64,000 nt of DNA from Vibrio tapetis subsp. quintayensis (GCF_030409945.1 NZ_JAUFQV010000035.1:1-64000); one strand, 5' to 3'. Positions 45,405 to 55,506 are shown, counted from the stretch's first letter. Numbers and translations are program-made. Notes: generated from the sequence alone by a model not told the origin.

Positions 45405-46049
45405 ATGCGCATCATACTTCTAGGTGCTCCTGGTGCTGGTAAAGGCACACAAGCTCAATTCATCATGGAAAAATACGGTATTCCACAAATTTCTACTGGT
45501 GACATGCTACGTGCTGCAATTAAAGCAGGTACAGAGCTTGGTAAACAAGCGAAAGCAGTAATCGATGCCGGTCAATTAGTTTCTGACGATATTATCCTTG
45601 GTCTGATCAAAGAGCGCATTGCTCAAGACGACTGTGAAAAAGGTTTCCTTCTGGATGGCTTCCCACGCACTATTCCTCAAGCTGAAGGCTTGAAAGCTAT
45701 GGACGTTGCTGTTGATTACGTTATTGAATTTGACGTAGCAGACAGCGTTATCGTTGAGCGTATGGCTGGCCGCCGTGCTCACCTTCCTTCTGGTCGTACT
45801 TACCACATGGTATACAACCCGCCGAAAGAAGAAGGCAAAGATGACGAAACGGGTGAAGCACTAGTGATTCGTGAAGACGATAAAGCAGAAACTGTTTTAG
45901 CTCGTCTTGGTGTTTACCACGATCAAACTGCACCTCTTATCCAGTTTTACGGTAAAGAAGCACAAGCAGGCAACACTCAGTACCTTAAATTTGACGGTAC
46001 TAAGCAAGTTGCTGAAGTTAGCGCAGATATTGAGAAAGCTCTGTCTTAA
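45405..46049 (+). CDS. adk: adenylate kinase
   Basis: 214 residues, exactly the usual length of the long form. P-loop LGAPGAGKGTQ at 6-16; STGDMLRAAI; LID region (about 122-160) with no zinc-binding Cys, as in gamma-proteobacteria. It interconverts ATP + AMP and 2 ADP. An upstream in-frame ATG at 45363 is rejected because AGAGG precedes the ATG at 45405 and the homologous start is MRIILLG. hemH follows. Confidence 0.98.
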   Translation: MRIILLGAPGAGKGTQAQFIMEKYGIPQISTGDMLRAAIKAGTELGKQAKAVIDAGQLVSDDIILGLIKERIAQDDCEKGFLLDGFPRTIPQAEGLKAMDVAVDYVIEFDVADSVIVERMAGRRAHLPSGRTYHMVYNPPKEEGKDDETGEALVIREDDKAETVLARLGVYHDQTAPLIQFYGKEAQAGNTQYLKFDGTKQVAEVSADIEKALS

Positions 46050-46083
46050 TTCGCTGACATTCAAACAGTTTGTTTGTTATATT

Positions 46084-46110
46084 AAACGGCCTTTGGGTCG
46101 TTTTTTTTCG
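46084..46110 (+). terminator. terminator of adk
   Basis: AACGGCC pairs with GGTCGTT around TTTG, followed by T8. Confidence 0.8.
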
Positions 46111-46146
46111 TCTGAATATTAATTTTGAAAGGTGAGTTCGCTGAGT

Positions 46147-47115
46147 ATGGAAACCAACAAAAAACAGGGCGTGTTATTGATTAACTTGGGCACTCCTGAT
46201 GCCGCTACAGCGCCGGCTGTTAAAAAATTCTTGAGTCAGTTTCTTCATGACAAACGAGTGGTCGATACAACGCGCTGGCTTTGGTGCCCAATTTTACATG
46301 GTGTGATCTTACCTATTCGCTCACCTAAGGTAGCTAAGTTATATCAAAGTGTTTGGATGGAGCAGGGCTCACCCTTAATGGTGCACTCTCAGCGTCAGGC
46401 TCAGAAGTTAGCAGGGCAGTTAGATATACCGGTTGAGTTAGCGATGACGTATGGATCGCCGAGCTTAGATAATGGAGTTCAGCGACTTCTCGAGCAAGGT
46501 TGTGAACACATTATTATTTTGCCGTTGTACCCTCAGTATTCTGCCACCACAAGTGCGGCAGCAATGGATGGCTTAGCAAAAGTGTTTGCTTCCCTCCCTG
46601 TTGTACCAAGTCATACATTTATCCGTGATTACCACAATCACCCAACTTATATAAAAGCTCTTGCTAGCAGCGTTCGACGTCATTGGCAAGAACACGGCAA
46701 AAGCGACTATCTGTTATGTTCTTATCATGGCATTCCACAACGTTTCGCCGATAATGGCGATGTGTACCCTAACCATTGCGACATCACCACCGAATTACTA
46801 GCCAATGAACTCGGGTTAACAGAAGCGGATATCGGTATGGCATACCAATCACGTTTTGGTAGGGAAGAGTGGCTAAAACCATATACAGATAAAACCTTGG
46901 AGCAGATGCCAGCTAAGGGCTTAAAAAATATTGATGTCATGGCCCCCGCTTTCTCTGTTGATTGTCTAGAAACATTGGAAGAAATGGCTGAGCAAAACAA
47001 AGAAGTGTTTATTGACGCTGGTGGTGAGCAATATCGTTATATCCCTTGCCTTAATGACGACGATGAGCACATCCAAATGATGGTTGAGCTAGTCAAACAG
47101 CATAGTAACGGCTAG
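46147..47115 (+). CDS. hemH: ferrochelatase
   Basis: 322 residues. Family motifs include LLINLGTPDAAT at the N-terminus, AMTYGSPS, YPQYSATTSAA, LLCSYHGIPQRF with the catalytic His, and APAFSVDCLETLEE with the conserved Glu. It inserts Fe2+ into protoporphyrin IX, the last step of haem synthesis. An upstream GTG at 46132 lies inside the ribosome site AAGGTGAG, so the ATG at 46147 is preferred. Confidence 0.96.
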   Translation: METNKKQGVLLINLGTPDAATAPAVKKFLSQFLHDKRVVDTTRWLWCPILHGVILPIRSPKVAKLYQSVWMEQGSPLMVHSQRQAQKLAGQLDIPVELAMTYGSPSLDNGVQRLLEQGCEHIIILPLYPQYSATTSAAAMDGLAKVFASLPVVPSHTFIRDYHNHPTYIKALASSVRRHWQEHGKSDYLLCSYHGIPQRFADNGDVYPNHCDITTELLANELGLTEADIGMAYQSRFGREEWLKPYTDKTLEQMPAKGLKNIDVMAPAFSVDCLETLEEMAEQNKEVFIDAGGEQYRYIPCLNDDDEHIQMMVELVKQHSNG

Positions 47116-47147
47116 TCCACTTACTTGATTAAAAAGGACTTCGATAT

Positions 47148-47186
47148 AAAAGGGCCGCCACTGTATTTACAGGGCGGCCCTTTTTG
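47148..47186. terminator. bidirectional terminator between hemH and the POT gene
   Basis: AAAGGGCCGCC pairs with GGGCGGCCCTTT (one bulge) around a 12-base loop; T5 follows on the + strand and TTTTATAT on the minus strand. Confidence 0.8.
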
Positions 47187-47217
47187 TTTGAGTGTCTTTA
47201 GCTATTTGAGTCGCTTA

Positions 47218-48606
47218 CTAGGCGTTTTGCAGTTCAAGTTTAGAGTCGTCATTCTCTTCTATGTCGGCTTTATCTTCTGCACCGTGCATCCAATCAATTA
47301 GCTTGTTAGAGCACAATAGCAACAACACTCCGGAGATGGTGGCAGTAATGGCAATGCCACCGAAGATGGCCATGGCGCCAAAATCACCCACGTGAGAGCC
47401 GATGTAACCAGCGACGTAGTTCGCAATGGCATTGAAACCAAACCAAGCGCCCATCATCAATGATGCTAAACGAAGTGGTGCGAGTTTCGTGATCATAGAT
47501 AAGCCAATAGGTGAAAGGCAAAGTTCACCTAAGGTATGGAAGAAGTATGCGCCAACCAGCCAGAACATAGACGTCTTGACGGTTGTGTCTCCACCTTGTT
47601 CCAACACTGCGCCAACCATGCATAAAAAACCAATGGCTAGAAAGAACAGCGCCATGGCAAATTTAACGGGTGAGTTAGGTTCGCGCTTACCAAGCTTGAT
47701 CCACACCGCAGCTAAAATAGGCGCCATGGTAATAATAAAAAATGGATTCAGCGATTGGAACCATGCTGCAGGCACCTCAAAATTACCTAGCATTCGGTCG
47801 GTGTATTGTTGGGAGTAGATGTTCATAAGACCACCGGCTTGTTCAAAGCCAGCCCAGAACACAACAACGAATAAGCCCATCACCAAAATAACTTTAAGTC
47901 GGTCTTTTTCTTGTGAGGTTAGCGGGGTTTTCTCGGTTTTTCCTTTCTGCGCTCTTACTGCTGATGGTTCAATGCCGATGTTACCAAGCAGCTTGTTCGC
48001 CATGGTCATTTGCATGATCAAGCTGATCACCATACCAATACCAGCAACGAGGAAGCCTGCTTTCCAACCGTAGCCCACGGTAACAGAACCAGAAACAATG
48101 CCTGACAGCAAAGCGCCTAAGTTAATACCCATGTAGAAAATCGTAAATGCACCATCGCGACGATTATCGCCAGCTGGATATAGATCACCCACCATCGTTG
48201 AAATATTTGGTTTAAACATGCCGTTACCAGCAATAATGAACGCTAGACCTAAATATAAAGTCCCCACATTACTTAGTGGCATCGCACTGTCAGGCATTGC
48301 CAGTATAAACTGACCAATGGCCATCAAGGCGCCGCCAATAAGCAGGGAGCGACGTTGGCCCAAATAATTGTCGGCAATCCAGCCACCAATAAGAGGGGTG
48401 ATGTAAACAAGGCCAGTATAAATACCATAAAGCTGCAGTGCTTGCTGAGTAGTCCAACCAAGACCACCGTTCAGCGTTGTATCGGTTAAAAATAGCACCA
48501 AAATAGCGCGCATGGCGTAATAGGAAAAGCGTTCCCATAATTCGGTACTAAACAACAGGAACAGTCCTTTCGGATGCCCCAGAAAATCAGATTGTTGGTT
48601 TGTCAT
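47218..48606 (-). CDS. POT-family proton-dependent oligopeptide transporter
   Basis: 462 residues with about 12-14 membrane helices. The N-terminal ExxERF motif is intact: Glu22, Glu25, Arg26, Phe27 with YY at 29-30 (TELWERFSYY). A second family signature is FYMGINLGALLSGIVSG. It imports di- and tripeptides with protons. Closest to the Dtp group of E. coli, but which member I cannot say. An inverted repeat lies 55-75 bases before its start. Confidence 0.9.
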   Translation of the reverse strand: MTNQQSDFLGHPKGLFLLFSTELWERFSYYAMRAILVLFLTDTTLNGGLGWTTQQALQLYGIYTGLVYITPLIGGWIADNYLGQRRSLLIGGALMAIGQFILAMPDSAMPLSNVGTLYLGLAFIIAGNGMFKPNISTMVGDLYPAGDNRRDGAFTIFYMGINLGALLSGIVSGSVTVGYGWKAGFLVAGIGMVISLIMQMTMANKLLGNIGIEPSAVRAQKGKTEKTPLTSQEKDRLKVILVMGLFVVVFWAGFEQAGGLMNIYSQQYTDRMLGNFEVPAAWFQSLNPFFIITMAPILAAVWIKLGKREPNSPVKFAMALFFLAIGFLCMVGAVLEQGGDTTVKTSMFWLVGAYFFHTLGELCLSPIGLSMITKLAPLRLASLMMGAWFGFNAIANYVAGYIGSHVGDFGAMAIFGGIAITATISGVLLLLCSNKLIDWMHGAEDKADIEENDDSKLELQNA

Positions 48607-48659
48607 ATTAGATAATTTTTATTGTTGGAAAGAGAAAGCATGGAGTGACAATCGTAGAC

Positions 48660-48680
48660 GAATCGACATCGTGTCGATTC
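48660..48680. repeat. 9-bp perfect inverted repeat upstream of the POT gene
   Basis: GAATCGACA (48660-48668) and TGTCGATTC (48672-48680) are exact complements with a three-base spacer. No T tract follows on either strand. It could be an operator for the POT gene or a hairpin in its leader. Confidence 0.55.
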
Positions 48681-48914
48681 AGAGTGAAGGTGTCTTCGGC
48701 TAGACAACAACGAACATTATGTATCTATACTTACCGAGTGGTAGCAATCCTTGACGATAGATACGAAAACAATGCAGTGTTCATGCGGTGTTTGCAAAGA
48801 CACTATACCCCTCGGGTTAGTGAGAGTGCCTATGCAATCTATGTTTCCATTATTGCATTTCAACCAAGTGGTGAAAATGCTAGGATGACATAAAAATTAT
48901 AAGTAGTTGGCTTT

Positions 48915-49433
48915 ATGAAACGTTGGTATTTGGTGTACTGCAAGCGTGGTGAACAAGCGCGGGCAAAAATGCATCTAGAAAATCAAAATGTGGAGTGTTT
49001 TTATCCACAAATTGAAGTAGAAAAAATGCTTAGAAAGAAAAAGCAGGTTGTGAGTGAACCATTGTTCCCAGGCTACGTGTTTGTTCGATTCGACTATGAA
49101 GTCGGTCCTAGTTTTACGACCATTCGTTCGACTCGTGGTATTACGGATTTTATTCGTTTTGGCGCGTACCCTCAAGAAGTCGAGGGTGATTTGATTTCAG
49201 AATTGAAAAAGCTAGAAAAATTAGAGGCCGAAGACGGCATAAAACGTCTTGAGATGCCAAGCGCGGGTGATGAAATGCTCATCTTGGAAGGGCAATTTTC
49301 TGGCATTACCGCGATTTACCAAGAGCCTGACGGAGATAAACGCTCCTTCATGCTCGTTAACATGATCAATCAACTTGTTCCAGTAAGTATTGAAAATGAT
49401 AACCTTGATATGAACCAAGAGAGTGATGACTGA
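48915..49433 (+). CDS. rfaH: transcription antiterminator RfaH
   Basis: 172 residues. NusG-type N-terminal domain (WYLVYCKRGEQARAKMHLEN and the FPGYVFVRFDY motif, about 3-100) and a short C-terminal KOW region (about 115-165). RfaH is a NusG paralogue recruited to ops sequences that lets RNA polymerase read through long operons such as LPS and capsule clusters. The 308-base gap before it (48607-48914) has no other gene; an 82-codon ORF there is not credible. Confidence 0.92.
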   Translation: MKRWYLVYCKRGEQARAKMHLENQNVECFYPQIEVEKMLRKKKQVVSEPLFPGYVFVRFDYEVGPSFTTIRSTRGITDFIRFGAYPQEVEGDLISELKKLEKLEAEDGIKRLEMPSAGDEMLILEGQFSGITAIYQEPDGDKRSFMLVNMINQLVPVSIENDNLDMNQESDD

Positions 49434-49472
49434 TAGCGCTCAGCAAGGCAAAATACATAGAATTATGCATTT

Positions 49473-49499
49473 AAAAAGGGCACAAAATGTGCCCTTTTT
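49473..49499. terminator. bidirectional terminator between rfaH and asnB
   Basis: A perfect 11-bp stem AAAAAGGGCAC/GTGCCCTTTTT with a five-base loop; each strand ends in T5. Confidence 0.9.
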
Positions 49500-49537
49500 A
49501 GTCTCTGTCATTTGTTGCTAAATGAAAGGAGTATTAG

Positions 49538-51202
49538 TTAGTATGCATCGTTATGAACAGCCTGTACTGCTCTTCCTGATGGGTCTACGCAGTTTTTGAA
49601 TGACTCATCCCACTCAATGGCTTTCGCTGATGAACAAGCGACAGAAGGGCCTCCTGGTACACATTCAGCTGCAGACTCTAGCGGGAAGAGTTCTTCAAAG
49701 ATTTCACGGTAAGAATACCCTTCTTTGGTCGTTGGCGTATTGTATGGGAATCGGAATGCTGCTGTTTCAAGCTGCTTGTCTGTTACTTTCTCTTCCGCAA
49801 CCGCTTTTAGAGTATCGATCCACTCGTAGCCAACACCATCAGAGAACTGTTCTTTTTGACGCCATGCAATTTGCTTCGGTAAATAGTGCTCAAAGCACTC
49901 ACGAAGAATGTGTTTTTCCATTTTACCGTTGCCACACATTTTATCTTCAGGGTTTAGGCGCATAGCAACGTCTATGAATTCTTTATCTAAGAATGGCACG
50001 CGTCCCTCAACACCCCATGCAGCCAATGATTTGTTCGCACGCGCACAGTCAAACATGTTCAAAGCAAGTAATTTACGAACGGTTTCTTCATGGAATTCTT
50101 GTGCGTTTGGCGCTTTGTGGAAGTACAAGTAACCACCGAAAATTTCATCCGCACCTTCACCAGACAACACCATTTTGATGCCCATTGCTTTTATTTTACG
50201 AGCAAGTAGGTACATAGGCGTTGATGCACGAATTGTAGTTACGTCGTAGGTTTCAATGTGGTAAATTACATCGCGAATGGCATCCAGCCCTTCTTGAATG
50301 GTGTAGGTCATTTCGTGGTGAACGGTTCCGATTTGATCAGCAACATCACGTGCCGCGATAAGATCAGGGGCACCTTCAAGGCCAACAGCAAATGAGTGAA
50401 GTTGAGGCCACCATGCTGCTGATTGTTCGTCATCTTCGATACGCATCGCCGCGTATTTTTTTGCAACCGCTGATGTAATTGAAGAATCTAAGCCTCCGGA
50501 AAGAAGCACGCCGTATGGAACATCGGTCATCAGCTGGCGCTTAACTGCGTCTTCCAATGCTTTGGTTAAATCTTCTTTGCTTGTACTGTTACCTTGAACT
50601 GCAGCATATTCGTTCCAATCACGCTTGTAATAACGCACCGGTTCAGCATCTTCACTGCGGTAGAAGCTGCCAGGAGGGAACTCGCTAATAGTCTTACAAA
50701 CTGGAACGAGTGCTTTCATTTCTGAAGCAACGTAGTAGTTGCCGTGTTCGTCAAAGCCTTGGTAAAGGGGAATGATGCCAATGTGATCGCGGCCAACAAG
50801 GTACTGATCTTTTTCTTCATCGTATAGAACGAAAGCAAAGATGCCGTTTAACTCTTCTAAAAGATCCGCGCCAAGTTCTTGGTACAGAGCAAGAATGACT
50901 TCACAGTCAGAATCCGTTTGGAATTCGAACTTATCTTCGTAACGAGCGCGAAGCTCTTTATGGTTGTAGATTTCACCATTAACCGCGAGGATGTGCTTTT
51001 TATCTTGGCTATAAAGCGGTTGAGCTCCACTATTTAGACCGACGATGGCTAAACGTTCGTGAGCCAAGATTGCATTGTCTGAAGCGTAAATACCCGACCA
51101 ATCAGGGCCTCGGTGTCTAAGCTTCTTAGACATTTCTAATGCGACAGGGCGCAATGCTGCAGGATCACTCTTTATATCTAAGATGCCAAAAATTGAGCAC
51201 AT
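49538..51202 (-). CDS. asnB: glutamine-hydrolysing asparagine synthetase B
   Basis: 554 residues. Cys2 (MCSIFGI) is the nucleophile of the N-terminal glutaminase domain (1-~190), which also holds RGPDWSG and SDCEVI. The C-terminal synthetase domain has the ATP-pyrophosphatase motif LLSGGLDSS. It makes asparagine from aspartate and glutamine. In E. coli asnB also sits between nag genes and glnS. Confidence 0.97.
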   Translation of the reverse strand: MCSIFGILDIKSDPAALRPVALEMSKKLRHRGPDWSGIYASDNAILAHERLAIVGLNSGAQPLYSQDKKHILAVNGEIYNHKELRARYEDKFEFQTDSDCEVILALYQELGADLLEELNGIFAFVLYDEEKDQYLVGRDHIGIIPLYQGFDEHGNYYVASEMKALVPVCKTISEFPPGSFYRSEDAEPVRYYKRDWNEYAAVQGNSTSKEDLTKALEDAVKRQLMTDVPYGVLLSGGLDSSITSAVAKKYAAMRIEDDEQSAAWWPQLHSFAVGLEGAPDLIAARDVADQIGTVHHEMTYTIQEGLDAIRDVIYHIETYDVTTIRASTPMYLLARKIKAMGIKMVLSGEGADEIFGGYLYFHKAPNAQEFHEETVRKLLALNMFDCARANKSLAAWGVEGRVPFLDKEFIDVAMRLNPEDKMCGNGKMEKHILRECFEHYLPKQIAWRQKEQFSDGVGYEWIDTLKAVAEEKVTDKQLETAAFRFPYNTPTTKEGYSYREIFEELFPLESAAECVPGGPSVACSSAKAIEWDESFKNCVDPSGRAVQAVHNDAY

Positions 51203-51490
51203 ACCATTAACCTCTAAATTCTAAATCCATTTGATTTCGTTAAGTTCAATTTGCCACTTTCAACAAAAAAAGCAACCAACAACCATTAAAAACATGATAA
51301 ATAGCGCCTAGCTTTAAATGGAGTTTAATGAATTCGTTGTTTTGGTGAATGAAATTTAATTAAGGGTATTATTTGAGCAGTTGTTACGTAGAAGTGGTCT
51401 ATTATGAGGTGTGTTAACGATTTTTGTGACAAAAATGACCTGGCACTAAAAGAGTATTAGCCCCAGGTATAATAATAGAAAAGATAAACA
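51203..51490. other. gap between asnB and the antiporter
   Basis: 288 bases, AT-rich. CCTGGC (51439-51444) and GCCCCAGG (51462-51469) could form a hairpin with an imperfect loop near the antiporter stop; its T tract is weak. No gene is seen; the asnB promoter must be here. Confidence 0.4.
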
Positions 51491-53074
51491 CTAAAGCTTA
51501 AAGTCGGGCTTTAACTGTTCACATACGTGGCGTGCGAAACCGCTACCGGCTTCACTATAGATGTTGAATGCGGCGTCAACTCCCTCTCGTTCTAACTCTT
51601 CAAGTTGATCTGAGTATTCAGCAATGGCCGCTACTTGGCCTTGGAAATTACGTATTTGTAACTGCTCCAATGCGGTTTGGTTACCTAAGTGGTGCGGCAT
51701 GGCAAGCAACACCAATTTAACGTTTGCCGTATCTAGGATGCGCTCCCAAAAATCTGGGTCCGTTGCATCGCCCTCAATTACGTTACGGCCATGGTTACGA
51801 TGTACCTGAGCAGCGTCGGGTCTCACTTCGACGCCAAGGCTTATTTTCCCGTAGCGCTGCCTGATTTCATCATAGGCTCCAGACCCGATACGGCCCATGC
51901 CTAAAATCAGCACCTGCGCGTGACCAGGGTTAATGAGTTGATCTTTAGCGTGAAGCTTTTCTGCTGCGACCTCTTTAAGCCATTTGGAGCTGCGTCGATA
52001 AATTTCATGACCGAAGCGATTTATCGGGGCCGCAATAATAAATGATAAGGAAACTGCAATGGCGATGGAGACGAGTACATCGCCTGAAAGCCATCCCATC
52101 TTATAGGCCAAACCACCCACAATAAGACCGAATTCGCTGTAGTTAAAAAGTGATAGAGAAGCTAATAGTGAGGTTCGAACTCGGAATTTGAATTGATGGA
52201 CGATATAAAAATACAGTAATCCTTTAACCGGTAACAAGACCAAGAACAGAATAGCCATTGTGAAACCGGCTACGGTCGGCTGTTCTGCAAGCCCAATGTT
52301 GAGGAAAAAGCAAACGAGGAACAGTTCTTTTAAGTTGAACAAAGACTTAGAAAGTTCAGAGGCCTTCTTATGCCCAGCGAGCATCATGCCGAGTATTAGG
52401 GCTCCTAAATCGGCTTTCATGCCAACCGCATCAAAAAGGCCAGCTCCGACAACCAGTGCGAAAAACACTCCGGAAAGCACGAGCATTTCGCCATGGCCTA
52501 CCCAGTCGAGCACTTTGTAGAATAGCGGACGAACAAAGGGGAGGGCAAATAAGATAACCGCGTACCATTCTGGGATCTTACCTGTAGATACGGTTAAGAA
52601 GATAACCGCGAAGATATCTTGCATGACTAAGATACCGATGGCCAATGTGCCATACGTGGCGTTCATATCCCCTTTTTCTTGCAAGCTCTTAACGGCAAAA
52701 ACCGTACTCGAAAAGGACAATGCGAATCCAAGTAGGATAATTTGATCGATGGCCATGTCAGCCAGCATCGTGACGCCGAGGATTTTAAAACCCAGCAGCG
52801 CACAAGTGAAGAAACACGTTGATAATAAGTTATGGATAGATGCGCCGGCCCAAATCTCTTTTGCTAGAAGGGTTTTAACGTCAAGTTTCAAGCCAATCGT
52901 GAATAGTAGTAAGGTCACACCTAGATCAGACAAGGTGATGATTGTTTCATTGGATTGAAATCCAGCGGCATTGAGCCCGAACCCGGCAATCAAAAAGCCG
53001 ACAAGTGGGGGTAATTGGCACTTGAGTGCGATAAAACCAGCCACAAACGCAACGGAAATTAAAACGATGTCCAT
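51491..53074 (-). CDS. CPA2-type cation:proton antiporter with TrkA-N domain
   Basis: 527 residues: about 11-12 membrane helices (1-~365, with FALSFSSTVFAVKSLQEKG) then a cytoplasmic RCK/TrkA-N domain from about 395, with nucleotide motif VLILGMGRIGSGAYDEI and the acidic residue of EVRPDAAQVH. Layout matches YbaL/Kef-like K+ or Na+ antiporters. Ion not determined. It is downstream of nagAC on the same strand but separated by a terminator. Confidence 0.87.
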   Translation of the reverse strand: MDIVLISVAFVAGFIALKCQLPPLVGFLIAGFGLNAAGFQSNETIITLSDLGVTLLLFTIGLKLDVKTLLAKEIWAGASIHNLLSTCFFTCALLGFKILGVTMLADMAIDQIILLGFALSFSSTVFAVKSLQEKGDMNATYGTLAIGILVMQDIFAVIFLTVSTGKIPEWYAVILFALPFVRPLFYKVLDWVGHGEMLVLSGVFFALVVGAGLFDAVGMKADLGALILGMMLAGHKKASELSKSLFNLKELFLVCFFLNIGLAEQPTVAGFTMAILFLVLLPVKGLLYFYIVHQFKFRVRTSLLASLSLFNYSEFGLIVGGLAYKMGWLSGDVLVSIAIAVSLSFIIAAPINRFGHEIYRRSSKWLKEVAAEKLHAKDQLINPGHAQVLILGMGRIGSGAYDEIRQRYGKISLGVEVRPDAAQVHRNHGRNVIEGDATDPDFWERILDTANVKLVLLAMPHHLGNQTALEQLQIRNFQGQVAAIAEYSDQLEELEREGVDAAFNIYSEAGSGFARHVCEQLKPDFKL

Positions 53075-53101
53075 AATCAGTCAACTTATCCTGAATTAAA
53101 T

Positions 53102-53133
53102 AAAAAAACGGGCCGCATTACATGCGACCCGTA
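53102..53133 (-). terminator. terminator of nagAC
   Basis: ACGGGCCGC pairs with GCGACCCGT (one mismatch) around ATTACAT; on the minus strand T7 follows. Confidence 0.85.
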
Positions 53134-53152
53134 GATTGAAGCCTTTAACTTG

Positions 53153-54367
53153 TTATTCTTCAAGTATTTTCTGTAACAAAACGCCATTTAACATCGCACG
53201 CTTAATCATTGCGAAGGCGCCCATTGCAGGTTGTTCGTCCAACATGGATGGCACAATTGGCAATCCCGTGTGGAACGTTGTCAGTGATTGGGTTTCGACG
53301 TTACGAGTAATCGCAGGGAAAATGATGTCTTTTGCTTTAGTAATATTGCCGGCAATTACTATCTTTTGAGGGTTGAACAAGTTGATGGTAATAGCAATGG
53401 CTTTACCTAACTGGTTACCAACACGAATTAAGCTCTGTGAAGCCAGCTCGTCGCCTTGCAATGCATGCTGACATATTGCATCCATGGTTATCGCAGGCGC
53501 GGTTGCTAAAGATGACGGATAACCTTGGTCTAAACGTGTCTGTACCGTGTTGATAATGGCTGGATTCGCGGCAACGGTTTCTAAGCAACCGAAGTTTCCA
53601 CATTGGCATTTATCGCCTAATGGGTCGATCTGAATATGGCCGACTTCGCCTACGTTTCGATTCGAGCCCAAAAAGACTTGGCCGTTAACAATGATACCAG
53701 ACCCCGTACCACCTTGAACGCTGACCAAGATCGAATCTTTGCAATCTCGGCTTGCACCGAAATAGTGTTCTGCAAGGGCCATGCCTCTTACATCGTTACC
53801 AACAAAGCACTCTACGTTGAAGGTATCTCTTATGATGTCGCCTAATGCTAGGTTATCGATATCTGTATTCGGCATGTACTCGACAACACCGGTTTCAGGG
53901 TTCACTAAACCAGGAAGAGAAACACCTATCGCGATGAGTTGCTCGATGCTCGTGTCATGCGCCTGTAAGAAACGTTGGATATGTTTAACTAAGCTTTCAA
54001 TCAACTGGACTTGATTGGTGTAGTGAAACTCTAAATGTTCTTTAAGAATTTCTTTGCCACCTAGGTTATAAAGACCCAAATGTAAGTAATCACGGCCGAT
54101 TCGAATCGCTATTGAATGAAAAGGTTCGACTTCAGTGGTGAGTGAAATAGCACGCCTACCACCGGTAGACGCCTGCTGCGCGACCTCTTTTATTAGGCCG
54201 CGTTCTAGAAGTTGGCGGGTTATTTTTGTAACACTTGCTGGTGCAAGTTGACTTACATCAGCGACCTGAATTCGAGAAATCGGGCCTTGCTGATCAATCA
54301 AGCGGTAAACCGCTGCACTGTTGAGTTGTTTGACTAAGTCTACGTTACCGATTTGTCCGCCATTCAT
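53153..54367 (-). CDS. nagC: N-acetylglucosamine repressor NagC
   Basis: 404 residues of the ROK family. N-terminal winged helix (about 12-75, ISRIQVADVSQLAPASVTKI), then sugar-binding ROK domains with VQGGTGSGIIVNG and the zinc motif CQCGNFGCLE (about 245-255). It binds GlcNAc-6-phosphate and represses GlcNAc genes. Two operator-like sites precede nagE, 56154-56219. It is 2 bases downstream of nagA in the same operon. Confidence 0.95.
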   Translation of the reverse strand: MNGGQIGNVDLVKQLNSAAVYRLIDQQGPISRIQVADVSQLAPASVTKITRQLLERGLIKEVAQQASTGGRRAISLTTEVEPFHSIAIRIGRDYLHLGLYNLGGKEILKEHLEFHYTNQVQLIESLVKHIQRFLQAHDTSIEQLIAIGVSLPGLVNPETGVVEYMPNTDIDNLALGDIIRDTFNVECFVGNDVRGMALAEHYFGASRDCKDSILVSVQGGTGSGIIVNGQVFLGSNRNVGEVGHIQIDPLGDKCQCGNFGCLETVAANPAIINTVQTRLDQGYPSSLATAPAITMDAICQHALQGDELASQSLIRVGNQLGKAIAITINLFNPQKIVIAGNITKAKDIIFPAITRNVETQSLTTFHTGLPIVPSMLDEQPAMGAFAMIKRAMLNGVLLQKILEE

Positions 54368-54369
54368 AC

Positions 54370-55506
54370 TTAATTTTGCTCGTATTGTCCGTTAACTACT
54401 GTCGCTTTGACATTGAAGTCACGATCAAAAATAGCAAGGTTAGCAACCATACCTTTTTTAACTCGGCCTAACTTGTTCTCTACTCCAATTGCTTGAGCAG
54501 CATACAAGGTAGCCATACGCAAAGCTTCGTCCAAAGCGATACCAACGTGCTCAACAGTATTCTGAACTGCTTCGATCATGGTTAAAGCTGAGCCGCCTAG
54601 TGTGCCGTTTTCATCAACACACTTACCATCACGGTAATATACTTTCTTACCAACAAAAATAAAGTATTCCATGTCAGCACCTGCAGGAGCTGTGGCATCG
54701 GTCACTAATACGAGCTTTTCGCCCTTGATTTTGTGCGCAATTCGAATGTTTGCGTAGTCTACATGGAAACCATCAGCAATCACGCCAGCGTATACTTCAG
54801 GCGTATCGTATATCGCACCTACAACACCTGGTTCGCGGCCTGCGATTGGTGTCATTGCATTGAATAAATGAGTTGCGAATGTAATACCTGCTTGGAAACC
54901 TTTACGGGCTTCAGCGTAAGTCGCGTTAGTGTGGCCGATTGCTACGATGATGCCAGCCGCTTTGAGTTTTTCGATGTGCTCAGGGGCATTGAGTTCAGGT
55001 GCTAGAGTCACTTTGGTAACCACATCGGCGTTTTCACAAATGAAGTTAATCATATCGTCGTCTGAACGGCGGATGTGATCGACGCTATGAATGCCTTTTT
55101 TCATTACGTTTAGGTATGGACCTTCAAGATGTAAGCCCAACGATTGATTTTGATATTTTGCTTGGTATTCACGAGCTGCAGCAACCGATGCGCGCATGTC
55201 TTCGTTTGAAGAGGTGATTAACGTTGGTAAGTAGCTAGTACAGCCTGACTTAAGGTTTGCTTCGTGCATGATTTGCATCGTTTGAGCGGTGATTTCATCA
55301 TTGAGCATCACGCCGCCACAACCGTTTAATTGTAGGTCAATAAAGCCAGGGCTTACATTAGCTCCGTTAAGGTCAATGGTTTTTATATCGTTCGGTAGCT
55401 CAGCGATAGGGCACACTTTATCGATGTTTGAGTCGTTAATAATAACAGCGTGATTGTCTAAAACATCGCTTCCTGTATAAATCTTACAGTTCGTTAGTGC
55501 ATACAT
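54370..55506 (-). CDS. nagA: N-acetylglucosamine-6-phosphate deacetylase
   Basis: 378 residues. Metal-site motifs: GFIDLQLNGCGG, HLEGPYLN, IGHTNATYAEA, THLFNAM and VTDATAPAG with the catalytic Asp. It removes acetate from GlcNAc-6-P, giving glucosamine-6-P. Divergent from nagE and first of nagAC. NagB deaminase, which follows in the pathway, is not in the window. Confidence 0.96.
   Translation of the reverse strand: MYALTNCKIYTGSDVLDNHAVIINDSNIDKVCPIAELPNDIKTIDLNGANVSPGFIDLQLNGCGGVMLNDEITAQTMQIMHEANLKSGCTSYLPTLITSSNEDMRASVAAAREYQAKYQNQSLGLHLEGPYLNVMKKGIHSVDHIRRSDDDMINFICENADVVTKVTLAPELNAPEHIEKLKAAGIIVAIGHTNATYAEARKGFQAGITFATHLFNAMTPIAGREPGVVGAIYDTPEVYAGVIADGFHVDYANIRIAHKIKGEKLVLVTDATAPAGADMEYFIFVGKKVYYRDGKCVDENGTLGGSALTMIEAVQNTVEHVGIALDEALRMATLYAAQAIGVENKLGRVKKGMVANLAIFDRDFNVKATVVNGQYEQN

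Noticed and set aside
48645..48893. 82-codon ORF between the POT gene and rfaH
   Set aside because: It runs through the inverted repeat and promoter area of both genes, has no ribosome site, and its composition looks random.
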